Positions 1-8,935 are shown, numbered from the stretch's first letter. The stretch: 64,000 nucleotides of DNA from Streptosporangium sp. NBC_01755 (GCF_035917995.1 NZ_CP109131.1:2728001-2792000), one strand, 5' to 3'. The notes: generated from the sequence alone by a model not told the origin. Made by a program: numbers and translations.

Positions 1-351
1 TGATCAGCACCCGCACATGGTGCCAGCGGGGCCGCAGGCCCACCAGCGCTTTTCGCCACGTACGACGCCGCGATTGCTCGGCGCGTCCTCACCTTGCCTT
101 GACGTTGTGAACCCCACCGCCACCGAACCGGACCGGCAACGCGATGAGCGGTCCGCCTTCGCCCAGCGCTTCGCCCTCCTCGACAGCAGTACGGCGCGGG
201 CGCGCACATGACAGGGCGCCGTCGCCCAGGAGTCGTCGATGTGGGTGGTGTCGATCGGCGCGGAGGTGCGAGGGCGCGCCGCATCTGGAACCCCAACGGT
301 ACGGCGCGATGTCGACAGGCTTCGTGAGCTGGGATATTCGGTAAAGGCGGT
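1..351. other. No gene supported; degenerate repeat copy
   Basis: Open frames exist on both strands but none has a recognisable domain or a convincing ribosome site. Around 50-75 the text is close to the outer end of the inverted-repeat arms at 3.2 and 3.9 kb (the same GCGCTTTT and ACGACGCCGCG words), so this end of the window probably holds a third, decayed copy of that repeat. Confidence 0.4.
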
Positions 352-978
352 TCAGTGTCGCGGGATGCCCAGGGTGACGAGCAGGTCTTCGTGAAGCTGG
401 AACCACACGCTGTGGTAGGACGCGAGGCTGTCCGTCACGTAGTCCAGCTCACCGGACCTGGCACGGGTGAGTGCGTCGGTGAGCCGGACCCGATATCGCT
501 GGAACCGGAGCATCGCCGCGTACAGCTGCGCGCAGACGACATCGGCGCGCCGGTCGAGGTGCGCGAGCCGGTCCAGGACCCGGGAGTCGTAGGCGGGGTC
601 AGTGTGGTCGTTCGGTATCACGACGCCGTCGACGGATCGCAACTGCCAGGCCGTGCAGAGATCAAGCAGCTCCGGATTGAGCACGAGAAAGCCGTCGTAC
701 GCCTCGGCCACCGTGGCTCGGGTGCCCGCCGCGTCCAGCTCGGCGGAGATCCGCTCGGCATCCTCGACGCGGCCGGCCTTGGTAAGACCCCACCCACCGA
801 AGTCACCCGGAACATAGGTGACCAGGCCGGCCACCGCGAGATCGATCAGTTCGGATTCGACATCGGGCTCGGGAAGCCCCGCCGCCTCGGACACGCGGGC
901 GAGGCCGGCGGACCCGATGCAGCGAAGCGTGTGGAGCACCAACAGGTCAACGCTGGTCGAATAGGACAGGCTCGGCAC
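352..978 (-). CDS. Winged-helix transcriptional regulator-like protein
   Basis: The 208-residue product opens with a helix-rich segment (about residues 9-75) typical of a winged helix: recognition-type helices around VSEAAGLPEPDVESELIDLA followed by a wing ending in GGWGLTKAGR. The remainder is a helical domain with conserved-looking acidic and aromatic positions (NPELLDLCTAWQ, then a long helix near the end). This layout matches MarR/PadR-like single-protein regulators of actinomycetes, but the ligand and targets cannot be read from sequence. The gene stands alone on the minus strand, facing away from the secreted CAP protein. Codon use is normal for the window and the ATG start has no competing in-frame start close by. 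DNA binding is inferred from the fold-like pattern only. Confidence 0.65.
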   Translation of the reverse strand: MPSLSYSTSVDLLVLHTLRCIGSAGLARVSEAAGLPEPDVESELIDLAVAGLVTYVPGDFGGWGLTKAGRVEDAERISAELDAAGTRATVAEAYDGFLVLNPELLDLCTAWQLRSVDGVVIPNDHTDPAYDSRVLDRLAHLDRRADVVCAQLYAAMLRFQRYRVRLTDALTRARSGELDYVTDSLASYHSVWFQLHEDLLVTLGIPRH

Positions 979-992
979 GTCGATATGCTACA

Positions 993-1141
993 GCGACGGC
1001 CTGGATTCATCCGCTTTCGGCGGAGATCGAGGAACTCGAATGGGCCGACGAGGTCTCGGGCGGCGACTCGGATCGCGACTCGGGCCACGAGGCAGACCGC
1101 CTTATCGCGGCGCACACGGTGCTGAACACCCAGCCGAGGTG
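993..1141 (+). pseudogene. Possible C-terminal gene fragment
   Basis: One forward frame reads as a plausible acidic protein tail (WIHPLSAEIEELEWADE ... HEADRLIAAHTVLNTQPR) and stops with TGA at 1139-1141. There is no start codon or upstream body: the neighbour at 352-978 lies directly before it on the other strand. I read it as the 3' remnant of an unidentified gene. The only evidence is composition and codon use, so this is weak. Confidence 0.25.
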
Positions 1142-1235
1142 ACGAAAATGGACCTAAGGGTCTTCAAGGACATCGCAAGGCATTTGTAAGGTTCCCGGCT
1201 TATCACTGAAGGACACCGACGCCGAGGAGTCCCCC

Positions 1236-2015
1236 GTGAGCAGCCTCCTGCACCCCTCCCGCAAACAACAGCGACTCGTGCCCGACAGCCCTGTGTCACG
1301 TCGCCGGCAGGCGGCTGTCGCCGTGACCGGCGCCCTCCTGCTGAGCCTGACCGGCGCCGTCTCGCTGGCACAGCCGGCAGCCGCCGCGTCCGCGCCGTTG
1401 AAAGGCGCCGGAACCTGCGCGAACATCGACCTCGTCTACCGGCCCCAGTCCGCGTTCCCCGACACCAGCCGGGGACGTTTCGACTTCAGGGCGCAGGCGA
1501 CCACCATCGAGACAGCGGTTCGGTGTCTCGTCAACGCCGAACGAACCGGCCTGAAACCGCTGAAGAAATACCTCTCGCTGGGCAAGAAGGGGGCGCCCAC
1601 ACTCGGCACAGCCGCGGCCAGGCACGCCGCGGACGCCGTCAGACTGCGCTGGTGGGGAAAGGCGGAACCGGGTAAGAACTGCCGCCCCGTGCAGGGCAAC
1701 CCCGGCCAGTGCGACCCACACGTCAACCCGCAGACCGGCTCGACCCCGCTGAGCCGTGCCCAGGCGGTGGGCTACGGTCGCCGCTGCACCTCGTTCTCCA
1801 TCGGTGAGAACACCTACGCAGGGTGGGGGTCCTCTGCTGTCACGCCGCGGGCGGCCGTCACCTGGTGGATGAACAGCAAGCCACACCGCGACACCATCCT
1901 CAACCCGGCTTTCACCGAGCTGTACACCACGGCAGCCTGGGGAAGCGCGGATCCGGCTGCCGGGTCCATCACCCCGGCCGCGACCTACGTGCAGATGTTC
2001 GGGCGCTGCGGCTGA
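1236..2015 (+). CDS. Secreted CAP (SCP/PR1-like) domain protein
   Basis: The 259-residue product begins at GTG, preceded by a GAGGAG ribosome site at 1224-1229. Residues about 20-50 form a signal peptide: basic residues (SRRRQ), a hydrophobic core (AAVAVTGALLLSLTGAVSLA) and an alanine-rich cleavage zone (QPAAAA). The mature part has CAP-family hallmarks: CLVNAER in the first helix, a histidine in AAARHAADAV, the GEN turn (SIGENTYAG), WMNSKPHRDTILNP and a final aromatic/Cys end (YVQMFGRCG). Several cysteines suggest disulfides outside the cell. Bacterial CAP proteins are usually secreted proteins of uncertain activity, so no substrate is proposed. No operon partner is visible. Confidence 0.8.
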   Translation: MSSLLHPSRKQQRLVPDSPVSRRRQAAVAVTGALLLSLTGAVSLAQPAAAASAPLKGAGTCANIDLVYRPQSAFPDTSRGRFDFRAQATTIETAVRCLVNAERTGLKPLKKYLSLGKKGAPTLGTAAARHAADAVRLRWWGKAEPGKNCRPVQGNPGQCDPHVNPQTGSTPLSRAQAVGYGRRCTSFSIGENTYAGWGSSAVTPRAAVTWWMNSKPHRDTILNPAFTELYTTAAWGSADPAAGSITPAATYVQMFGRCG

Positions 2016-2088
2016 CGCCGTTGTCCTTAGACCTCGCAAGCGACCCGACTGCCTGTACGCCGACCACGATCGGGTGTTTCGTTGATCT

Positions 2089-2691
2089 TCAGATGCTCGT
2101 GTTGATCTTCAGGTGCTCGTCCAGGGCCGCGATGAGCGGGACGGTCAGCTGGGGAGCGGCACCGGTGGTCCACCGCCGGGCAAGCTCAAGGAATCCGCTG
2201 AGCTGCTGTTGCGCCGAGGCGAGCAGACCGAGGAGCTCGTTGATACTGATCTCGACGGTCTGCCGACCTTCTTGGGTGAGTCGGATGAACCGGCCACCGT
2301 GTTCAAGGCGTGCTGCCGGGTCGTGTCCGAGCCGGAGTTCCTGACCGTCGATCACGTCCAGCCAGTCACGCCAGTTCTCCAGGCCGAAGCAGCAACCGGG
2401 CTCGACCTGGGCGTTCGTGGTGGTGTCACGGAAGCGCAGTCCACCTGGAGCGATCAGGGCCTCCGCGTCGGCGAGGTGCTGTTCCAGCCAAGTACCGGTC
2501 AGCTTGGTGACCGGTTCGACCGAGAGCCCGTTGTAGCTGAGGATGACGGCCATCGCAGTCCCGACTTCGGCCGGGGACATCCGGTCGGAGAGTACGAGAA
2601 ACCAATCGCCGGTCGGCTCGGCGATCGGCCAGGCGGTGAAGCCGACCGCCTCGTGGGTCTCCAGGACGACTTCGACGATGACCATGTCCAC
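2089..2691 (-). CDS. Conserved-looking hypothetical protein
   Basis: About 200 residues from GTG at 2691, with ATG at 2685 as an alternative start. The frame stays open further upstream to 3087, but that part is rich in Arg/Pro/Ser and reads like non-coding sequence, so I shortened it. The predicted protein mixes beta-like segments (VIVEVVLETHEAVGFTAWP, GDWFLVLSDR) with an amphipathic C-terminal helix (LLGLLASAQQQLSGFLELA). No family is recognised and there are no membrane segments or catalytic motifs. It ends about 70 bases from the CAP gene, converging with it. Confidence 0.5.
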   Translation of the reverse strand: MDMVIVEVVLETHEAVGFTAWPIAEPTGDWFLVLSDRMSPAEVGTAMAVILSYNGLSVEPVTKLTGTWLEQHLADAEALIAPGGLRFRDTTTNAQVEPGCCFGLENWRDWLDVIDGQELRLGHDPAARLEHGGRFIRLTQEGRQTVEISINELLGLLASAQQQLSGFLELARRWTTGAAPQLTVPLIAALDEHLKINTSI

Positions 2692-3237
2692 AAGTGTCGC
2701 GGTACCGTCCCATGTGTGATTCAGAACGACGGGATTGAACGGGCGGCGACGATTGAGACGTTCCTCATCGACCGGCACCGCATCGAAAGCAGCATCGCGG
2801 GCAACGGCACGACCAAGAACCGGCTCTACTGGCAGAGGCGTGGTTTCGAAACCCGGTCTCCCTGCGCCTGCAACACCTTCACAGCTCCGGCCGTAAGGGT
2901 GACCTGACCTGTATAGCTGCCTCCTCACGCTGATCCCCGTGAGAAGGCACCGGCCCTTGGCCCGCGGTGACGAATAACCGCTGCACACCGCGCGGAGTGG
3001 CCTGTTCATCCCCGAGACCGGCCTGACGTTCGAGCCGTGGTGACCCCAGCCTTTCATGGTCAGCGGCCAACGTCTGGACAGGGCCACAGCTCCCCGGCTG
3101 TAATGCAGGCGATACTTTCAGCGATGTCGTGGCAGGGACACACTAGAGACTCCATTCACAGGCCCCTCTAGCGAGAGCAGCCCAGGTCGCGTCCACGGAT
3201 GTGGTGTACGAGCATCCGAGTCCGGTAAGCCGGTCAC
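2692..3237. other. No gene recognised
   Basis: The open frames here are Arg/Ser/Pro-rich shadows without domains. A GGTTTCGAAACC-like palindrome near 2840 superficially resembles a tRNA T-arm, but no cloverleaf can be drawn around it. Confidence 0.4.
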
Positions 3238-3240
3238 AGT

Positions 3241-3382
3241 GGAAAAGCGCGGTGTCGTCCGTGGGGAAAAGCGCGGCGAGGGTGGTGGAGTGGTTCAGGG
3301 CCGCTCGTCGGTGTCGCGTCGTGCGGGGTCGAAGGTCAAAAGCGCGCCGAGGACCGTGGAGTGGCCCCAGACCGCTCATCGG
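3241..3382 (+). repeat. Left arm of long inverted repeat
   Basis: This 142-base arm is matched in reverse complement by 3829-3969 at close to 90 percent identity by eye. Within the arm, two half-units of roughly 70 bases resemble each other: each carries an AAAAGCGCG word, a GTGGAGTGG word and an ACCGCT/GCCGCT end. Confidence 0.8.
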
Positions 3383-3437
3383 TACGGGTCCGCCGCGGTG
3401 CGGCAGGATTCGGGGCCGCTCCTCGCCGCCGCCTCGC

Positions 3438-3517
3438 GCGGGGCTCTCGCCGTGCGGGGCTCTCGCCGTGCGGGGCTCTCGCCGTGCGGGGCTCTCGCCG
3501 TGCGGGGCTCTCGCCGT
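3438..3517 (+). repeat. 16-bp tandem repeat, five perfect copies
   Basis: The unit GCGGGGCTCTCGCCGT occurs five times head to tail without a mismatch. The period is not a multiple of three, so all three frames read through it with different peptides. It sits between the arms of the inverted repeat at 3241-3382 and 3829-3969. Confidence 0.95.
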
Positions 3518-3828
3518 GCGAGGTACGAAGGTCCGCGGGGCGTCCGGTCAGAGGTCGCCCCCGGCCGGGTGCGGGGACGAATCGGGCCTTCCACCACGAA
3601 AGGCGGCCCACCCGAGGGGGTGGGAGTGGCGACTTCCTTGATCTGGGTGAATCCGCACGCCCCCAGCGTGCCAACTCACCCAGATCATGGAAAATCCCCG
3701 ATCGTCACCACCACGGCCCCGCCTCCACGCCCGCCATGACCCGCTTTGCCCCCTTCCGGAGCTCCACCGGCCCGCCCTCTGTCACCCACACCCGGCCGAT
3801 GCCCGCCCCCACCCCGCACGACGCGACA

Positions 3829-3969
3829 CCGGTGAGCGGCCCCACACCACTCCACCGCCCTCGCTGCGCTTTTGATCTTCGGCCCCGCACGACGCGACAC
3901 CAACAAGCGGCTCTGAACCACTCCACCACCCTCGCCGCGCTTTTCCCCACGGACGACGCCGCGCTTTTC
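3829..3969 (-). repeat. Right arm of long inverted repeat
   Basis: Reverse complement of 3241-3382 with scattered substitutions. The segment just upstream (3811-3828) starts another partial unit, so the repeat family has an internal tandem structure of roughly 70 bases. Confidence 0.8.
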
Positions 3970-4047
3970 AGCGGCGATCAGCCAGGCGCGATGCGGGTAC
4001 CGATCTCAAACACTCGTACACCACCTGCGCGGACGCGACCGCAGCCC

Positions 4048-4227
4048 ATGCCGAGATCAAAGAAGAAGAGTGCTGCTCGCCCAAATATGCAACAAACCCG
4101 CCGGGACGCTCAAACCGTGGATGGCCAGAACACTTCGCCCGACGACCCTCTGCCGAAAAGCCTGGTTGAGAAATTACTTTCCGGCCCTCGTTTCATCCTG
4201 GCCACCACGCTGACTGTTGCAACGTGA
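4048..4227 (+). CDS. Small hypothetical protein
   Basis: A 59-residue frame beginning MPRSKKKSAARPN with a basic N terminus and a more hydrophobic end (LLSGPRFILATTLTVAT). Its TGA overlaps the GTG of the next small gene (GTGA at 4224-4227), an arrangement that usually marks translational coupling. Base composition is less GC-rich than the repeat block before it. No family is recognised. The pair could also be one gene split by a frameshift. Confidence 0.35.
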   Translation: MPRSKKKSAARPNMQQTRRDAQTVDGQNTSPDDPLPKSLVEKLLSGPRFILATTLTVAT

Positions 4228-4466
4228 AGGTGAGCACCGGCCTCCGCGTGGCCATACTTGCGCTTTCGGGACTGATCGCCTTTACCCTGTCGCAGTACCT
4301 GTTGCGCGAGACGACGCCGAAAATCGTGGAGAGCGGCCCGCGCGTCAACATACACTCGGAAGCCGAACTGTTCCGGCTGCTCCCCGGACCGGGGGACGTC
4401 ACCGGACTGTCGGGAACGTCGACCGAAAATTGGATTGACGGTTTCGGCCGCGTGAACTTCTACTGA
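4224..4466 (+). CDS. Small single-pass membrane or secreted protein
   Basis: An 80-residue product from GTG with a hydrophobic N-terminal stretch (VAILALSGLIAFTLSQYLL, about residues 9-27) consistent with a membrane anchor or uncleaved signal, followed by about 50 polar residues (PKIVESGPRVNIHSEAELFR ... FGRVNFY). Function unknown. It overlaps the preceding 59-residue frame by four bases and lies next to the 3' end of the group II intron, so truncation by the intron-bearing segment is possible. Confidence 0.4.
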   Translation: MKVSTGLRVAILALSGLIAFTLSQYLLRETTPKIVESGPRVNIHSEAELFRLLPGPGDVTGLSGTSTENWIDGFGRVNFY

Positions 4467-4704
4467 GCCGATCATAAGTTCTGGGACTTTTGAGAAGATC
4501 GGAAGGCGCGTCGGCCCTGCTGGAGTGGCAGGCGGACCACCTGGACCTCCGGAAAATCTCAATATTTGTAGGGTCGGGGGCTGGCGCGGTGGCTTCTCCT
4601 GGCGGGAGGGCCTGGGGCCTTCCTTCCGTCGGTTTCCCGGACGGGTGTGCCACCCCAGTGGCCGTGACCAGGTTCTTCGCTCCGTTTCCAACCCCCGCCA
4701 CCTC

Positions 4705-4737
4705 GATCCGTGCATGCGGTTCTCCCGCACACGGCTC
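4705..4737 (-). ncRNA. Group II intron domain V hairpin
   Basis: The minus strand reads GAGCCGTGTGCGG, a GAGA-type loop, then CCGCATGCACGGATC: a 33-34 base hairpin with the AGC of the catalytic triad at its base. This is the catalytic core of the ribozyme. The stop codon of the maturase (TGA, 4738-4736) overlaps its first two bases. Confidence 0.75.
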
Positions 4738-6115
4738 ACCGACGTCGTTCACCGCCGGCATTCGGCCTTTCCCGCCAGGGCTTGCCCGCCCTGGGCGCGA
4801 CGACGATTCCATACAGGCTGATCAAGCCGAGATCGCTGAGCGAGCGTTTCAGCACGCCCCGGCCGTAGCTCCGGCTGCGCCGGTGTTTTCGGCTGAGGAA
4901 CAGCGCCAGGCGCATCCAGGCGAACTCTCTGATCTTGCTAAAGCGCCGGGCAGAATGCCCGTACCGGAAATAGCCAGCCCATCCCCGCAGGAACAGGTTG
5001 ACCTCCTTGGTGATCGCTTCGGTGCGAAGCAGCAGCCTGCGGCCGTCCGTGAGGTCACGGATCCGGTCGCGGGCGTGTTGCATCGCCCTGTCTGAGGGCC
5101 AGCGAGCGAGGAAAACGAACGGCCGTTTCCCGTTGAACCCGCGTGAGCGCACCAGCCGGTGGTGAAAGCCCAGGAAGTCCAGGCCTTCCCCACCGACCTC
5201 CAGGTGCACGATGCGGGTCTTGGCGGCCTTCGGCTCCAAACCGAGTGCCGCCAGCAGCTCCGTCAGGCGGGCCAGGGCCCGCTCGGCTTGACCGCGGGAC
5301 CAGCACATCACGATCGCGTCGTCGGCATAGCGGGCCAGCACGCCGTCCGCCTCGTCCCACGCCCGATCCAATCGGTGCAGGTAGACGTTACAGAGGACGG
5401 GTGAAACCACGCCGCCTTGTGGCGTGCCGGTGACCTCTCGCCGGATCTGTCCGTCCTCCATCACCCCGGCGCGCAGAATCACCCGCAGGAGCTTCAGGAG
5501 CGACTGATCGCAGACGCGTTCCTCGATCGCACGCATCAACTCATCGTGCGGAATCGCCGAAAAGCAGTTGGCGATGTCCGTCTCGACCACCCACCGGCGG
5601 CCCCGCGCCTGCTCCTCAATGAGCACTTGCAGAGCATCGTGTGCTGAGCGCTTCGGGCGAAACCCGAATGAGCAATCAGCCATGTCCGCCTCGAAGACCG
5701 GTTCGAACACGATCTTCACAGCGGCCTGCACGATCCGATCCCGAACAGCGGGAATCGACAACGGCCGGTACTCGTCCTTCAGCCCAGGCTTGGGGATCAT
5801 CACCCGGCGCGCGGGCAATGGCCGATACCGGCCCTGCCGAAGTTCCGCGGCCAACTCCTCAAGAAGCCGGACGATCCCGTACTCCTCGATGTCGGCCAGC
5901 GTGGTCGCGTCGATGCCCGGTGCGCCGTTGTTGCTGCGCACCATGACCCACCCGCGCTCCAGAACGTCTCTGCGATAGACCTTGTCCATGAGCGCGTGGA
6001 ACCGACGTCCGGGATCGGCCTTGGCCGCCCGGTAGAGCACATGCTGCAAGGCGCGGACCGGATCACGCGGAACACGCGGCCCCACGGCGGCGGGAATAGC
6101 CAAAACGGCACTCAC
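4736..6115 (-). CDS. ltrA: Group II intron reverse transcriptase/maturase
   Basis: About 459 residues from GTG at 6115, which has a GGAGGAGGGG ribosome site; an ATG at 6169 is also in frame but poorly placed. The seven-block RT fold is clear: the RT0-RT2 region includes NNGAPGIDATTL and IPKPGLKDEYRPLSIP, the FGFRPKRSAHDAL block follows, then the catalytic YADD at residues 263-266 (RYADDAIVM), TGTPQGGVVSP before it and GLDFLGFHHR after it. A maturase domain X follows (GWAGYFRYGHSARRFSKIREFAW). No HNH endonuclease domain is seen at the C terminus, so mobility would rely on single-stranded or nicked targets. The protein assists splicing and retrohoming of its own intron. The reading frame is intact. 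Confidence 0.92.
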   Translation of the reverse strand: MSAVLAIPAAVGPRVPRDPVRALQHVLYRAAKADPGRRFHALMDKVYRRDVLERGWVMVRSNNGAPGIDATTLADIEEYGIVRLLEELAAELRQGRYRPLPARRVMIPKPGLKDEYRPLSIPAVRDRIVQAAVKIVFEPVFEADMADCSFGFRPKRSAHDALQVLIEEQARGRRWVVETDIANCFSAIPHDELMRAIEERVCDQSLLKLLRVILRAGVMEDGQIRREVTGTPQGGVVSPVLCNVYLHRLDRAWDEADGVLARYADDAIVMCWSRGQAERALARLTELLAALGLEPKAAKTRIVHLEVGGEGLDFLGFHHRLVRSRGFNGKRPFVFLARWPSDRAMQHARDRIRDLTDGRRLLLRTEAITKEVNLFLRGWAGYFRYGHSARRFSKIREFAWMRLALFLSRKHRRSRSYGRGVLKRSLSDLGLISLYGIVVAPRAGKPWRERPNAGGERRR

Positions 6116-6766
6116 CGAGCCCCTCCTCCACCTCAATATGCATCGACGAAGTAGCGGCCCTTCCCTCACCGCCGGTTATGTTGTCCGGTCGGCTCAAGCA
6201 GTACTACGGCCGCCTCCGACGCCCACCCGGCCAGCAATCCACTTCCCGGCGTTGACCGGTTATAGGACGCCACGCTCCGGTAACACCTTCCGCAGGTCAC
6301 CGGGCCGGGGAGGGCCTCCCCAGTTCCCGCCGTCACTATCGATACGTTCCGCGCCCCATACGCCGGGGAGTTCTTCGCGGCTGCAATTTCCAGGCTCTTC
6401 GCCGCTTCCATGGCCTTCACCCCGATCACGAGGGGCTCGGCTCTCCCTTGTCCCGTCCGAAGACGGCTGAGTAACGACGCCGCAGGCTTCGCGTCATGCT
6501 ACGGACCGCATCGTCGCTCCCCCTTAAGGGCTTTTGACGCTGGGCTTCGACCCCGCCCGTTTCCAGACGAAGCCGCCAGCCTGCTACCGGGCCTCCTGGC
6601 AGCTACCCGGACCGGACTTTCACCGGCAAGCGACGACGAGCTTACGAACATGCAGATCAGCCGCTATGTCACGGCTTCACCTCCAGTTCTACTGGGCGCA
6701 CATGATCGCCTCAGTACGACTGCCTGCCGAGTCTGGATACGAACGCCGTCGACATCGCCCCACCGC

Positions 6767-6821
6767 ACTGAACCTGAAAGCTCGACGTGACATGCGATCA
6801 TGCCTCTGACCTGCAGCGATA
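6767..6821 (+). repeat. 55-bp inverted repeat, left copy
   Basis: Starts ACTGAACCTGAAAGCTCG and ends GACCTGCAGCGATA. Its reverse complement recurs at 7479-7533 with 49 of 55 positions identical. The two copies enclose a 657-bp segment carrying one small gene. Confidence 0.85.
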
Positions 6822-6878
6822 GGCGCATTCTGCGTAACGTCGACCTTTGATCATCAGTATATCGAGGCGAAGTTCACC

Positions 6879-7256
6879 ATGGAGAATAACACCGTGGTGG
6901 TTGTCACATTTGGCCGTATCACGCCGTCCGACGTCCAGCAGGCTCAGGACTCGCTCCATGAGCCGAAAGAGTCCTGCACCGAACGGGGTACATTCCTCGG
7001 AGATTCCGAAACCGAGGGGAGCTGGACGTTCACCCGGTATTCTCACGCACCCTTGGGTAACGCTTCACTCTCATACACGTACAACTTCAAACCCGACTCA
7101 GGATTCGTCAACGGTGAGGGACGGGTGGTATACACGATCTCAAACGGCTGGGGCCTGACCGCCGTCACCGACGAGGCATCCGGTGAGGCATTGAATTTGT
7201 TTCTTTCTCAAATATTGGATCGCTTGGACAAGGCGGTTGACACAAAGTTCCGGTGA
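6879..7256 (+). CDS. Hypothetical protein inside inverted-repeat segment
   Basis: A 125-residue product from ATG, lower in GC than its surroundings. It reads like a folded alpha/beta protein: N-terminal strand NTVVVVTFGRI, a central GSWTFTRYSHAPLGNASLSY segment, GRVVYTISNGWGLTAV and a C-terminal amphipathic helix (ALNLFLSQILDRLDKAVD). There is no signal peptide, membrane segment or known motif. It is the only intact gene between the two 55-bp inverted repeats, so it may travel with them or be a bystander. It could belong to the small immunity-like or accessory proteins common in actinomycete mobile regions, but nothing in the sequence proves that. Confidence 0.55.
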   Translation: MENNTVVVVTFGRITPSDVQQAQDSLHEPKESCTERGTFLGDSETEGSWTFTRYSHAPLGNASLSYTYNFKPDSGFVNGEGRVVYTISNGWGLTAVTDEASGEALNLFLSQILDRLDKAVDTKFR

Positions 7257-7478
7257 GGCATGGCGAGGAGTTCAAGCAAGGCGCGGTGAAGCCCGGTCAC
7301 TCATTCGCCACCCGCACTACGGCGAAGTGCCTCGGGGCACCTTCCTGGACCCGACCGCCCTGGCCCTGCCGCTGAAAAAGCCTCGCGGTGACCGGGCTGT
7401 CGCCGCTACAGTCCCCCGCATGGGTATCGCAGTCACCAAGTACTGACGATCAAAGGTGGACGTTACACGAAGGCTATC

Positions 7479-7533
7479 TATCGCTGCAGGTCATCGGCAT
7501 GATCGCGCGTCACGCCGAGCTTTCAGATTCAGT
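7479..7533 (-). repeat. 55-bp inverted repeat, right copy
   Basis: Reverse complement of 6767-6821 with six mismatches. The ABC-transporter remnant begins immediately after base 7533, in the middle of its P-loop region, so this repeat marks a recombination boundary. Confidence 0.85.
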
Positions 7534-8935
7534 AGTTCCAGTGAGACCGGGTCCGGCAAGTCCATGACCGGTCTCGCGATCATGGGCATGCTGCCGGCCG
7601 GAGGCCGGGTGACCAGCGGATCGATCGACCTGGGCGGCGAGGAACTCGTCGGGCTTCCCGCAGCGCGGTACCGGGCCATTCGCGGCAACGACATCGCGAT
7701 GGTGTTCCAGGACTCGATGACGGCGTTGAACCCGACTCGACGGATCGGTGAGCAGGTCGCCGAACCGGTGCGTCTGCACCATGGCGCGTCGAAGCGAGCC
7801 GCGCGCGGGCGCGCCGAGGAGATGCTCGCCCTGGTCGGGCTGCCGCGGCCGGCCGAGCGGCTGGACGACTATCCGCACCAGCTCTCGGGTGGCATGCGGC
7901 AACGCGTGATGATCGCGATGGCGCTGGTACGCGAGCCACGGGTCGTCGTCGCCGACGAGCCGACCACGGCGCTCGACGTCACGATCCAGGCGGAGATCCT
8001 CGACCTCCTCGATGACCTCAAGTCCCGGCTGGGCATGTCGATGATCCTCATCACGCACGACATGGGGGTGATCGCCCGGCATGCCGACCGCGTGGGGGTG
8101 ATGTACGGCGAGCGCGTCGCCGAGACCGGGCCGACACCCGTGCTTTTCAGCCGGACGCGGCATCGCTATACGCACGCGCTGCTGTCCTCGATCCCTTCGC
8201 TCACCCATGACCGGCGCGAGGAGCTCTTCAGCATCCCGGGCGCGCCGCCGGACCTGACCGTGGCTCACGTCGGCTGCCCCTTCGCACCGCGCTGTGACGC
8301 CGCGACGGATCGGTGCCGCGAGAAGCAGTCGGCACCGTCGGTGGTGGTGGAGGAGGAGGACGGCCATGCCCATGCGTGCCGGCATCCGGCCTCCGGTCCA
8401 ACGGCCGGGGTCCGCGCGCGGTGCGCCACCCCGCCGGCGATCCTCCCCGAGCGAGGAGCGGCGCCACGGTTGCGCGTCGTCGACCTGAGGCGCGAGTACC
8501 CGGCGGGTGGTGCGGGTCTCTTCGGCGGGCGCCGTACCGTGAAGGCGGTTTCCGGCGTGAGTTTCGAGGTGGCGGCCGGCGAGACGTTCGGGCTCGTCGG
8601 AGAGTCGGGCTGCGGCAAGTCCTCCCTGGGCAGGATGCTCGTGGCCCTGGACCGGCCCACCTCCGGTGAGGTGATCTTCGATGGCGAGCCGGTCACCCGG
8701 ATGAGCGCACGCGCACCCGGGCCGCGCCGTACTCAGCTGCAGATGATGTTCCAGGACTCTAACGCCTCCCTCGACCCCCGGATGCGCATCGGCACGATCC
8801 TGCGTGAACCCCTGGCGATCCAGGGCGTCGGCAGGCGCGCCCAGCGGACCGCTCGTGCTCGCGAGTTGCTACAGGACGTGGGCTTGCCCGCCGACGTCAT
8901 GGAGCGCTACCCCCACGAGCTCTCCGGGGGGGCAC
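7534..8935 (+). pseudogene. Oligopeptide ABC transporter ATPase (DppD-DppF fusion type), truncated both ends
   Basis: Two ABC ATPase halves are fused in one frame. The first keeps only the end of its Walker A (SETGSGKS, with the leading Gly of GETGSGKS lost at the repeat boundary), then has the Q-loop VFQDSMTALNP, the signature LSGGMRQRV, Walker B VVVADEPTTALD and the C-terminal oligopeptide-ABC cysteine motif (GCPFAPRCDAATDRC). The second half has an intact Walker A (GESGCGKS) and Q-loop ([11 protein letters not shown]) and ends inside its signature at HELSGG, where an unrelated P450 fragment begins. Such proteins power peptide or nickel import. Here the first 30-odd residues and roughly the last 100 are missing, no permease or binding-protein genes adjoin, and the product should be inactive. 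Confidence 0.85.

Larger units (their letters stand above)
4705..6701 (-). mobile_element. Group II intron (3' end extends below 4705)
   Basis: Read on the minus strand, the element begins at 6701 with GTGCGCC, matching the GUGYG 5' consensus of group II introns. It then shows about 590 bases of structured leader, a reverse transcriptase/maturase gene, and a domain V hairpin at 4737-4705. The 5' exon ends ...GAGGCGATCAT. The exact 3' splice site after domain VI could not be fixed by eye and lies somewhere in the 140 bases below 4705. The intron sits between a small membrane-protein gene and a 55-bp inverted repeat, so no conserved host gene is interrupted. Confidence 0.8.

Noticed and set aside
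2820..2870. tRNA-like T-arm (GGTTTCGAAACC)
   Set aside because: No acceptor stem, anticodon arm or CCA-compatible end can be drawn around it; it is just a palindrome.
3200..4000. Tandem and inverted repeats as a CRISPR array
   Set aside because: The 16-bp units are contiguous without spacers and the larger units are inverted and imperfect; no cas genes are nearby.
7237..7446. Small plus-strand frame ending in GDRAVAATVPRMGIAVTKY
   Set aside because: No ribosome site or domain; the start overlaps the preceding gene's end and composition is ambiguous.
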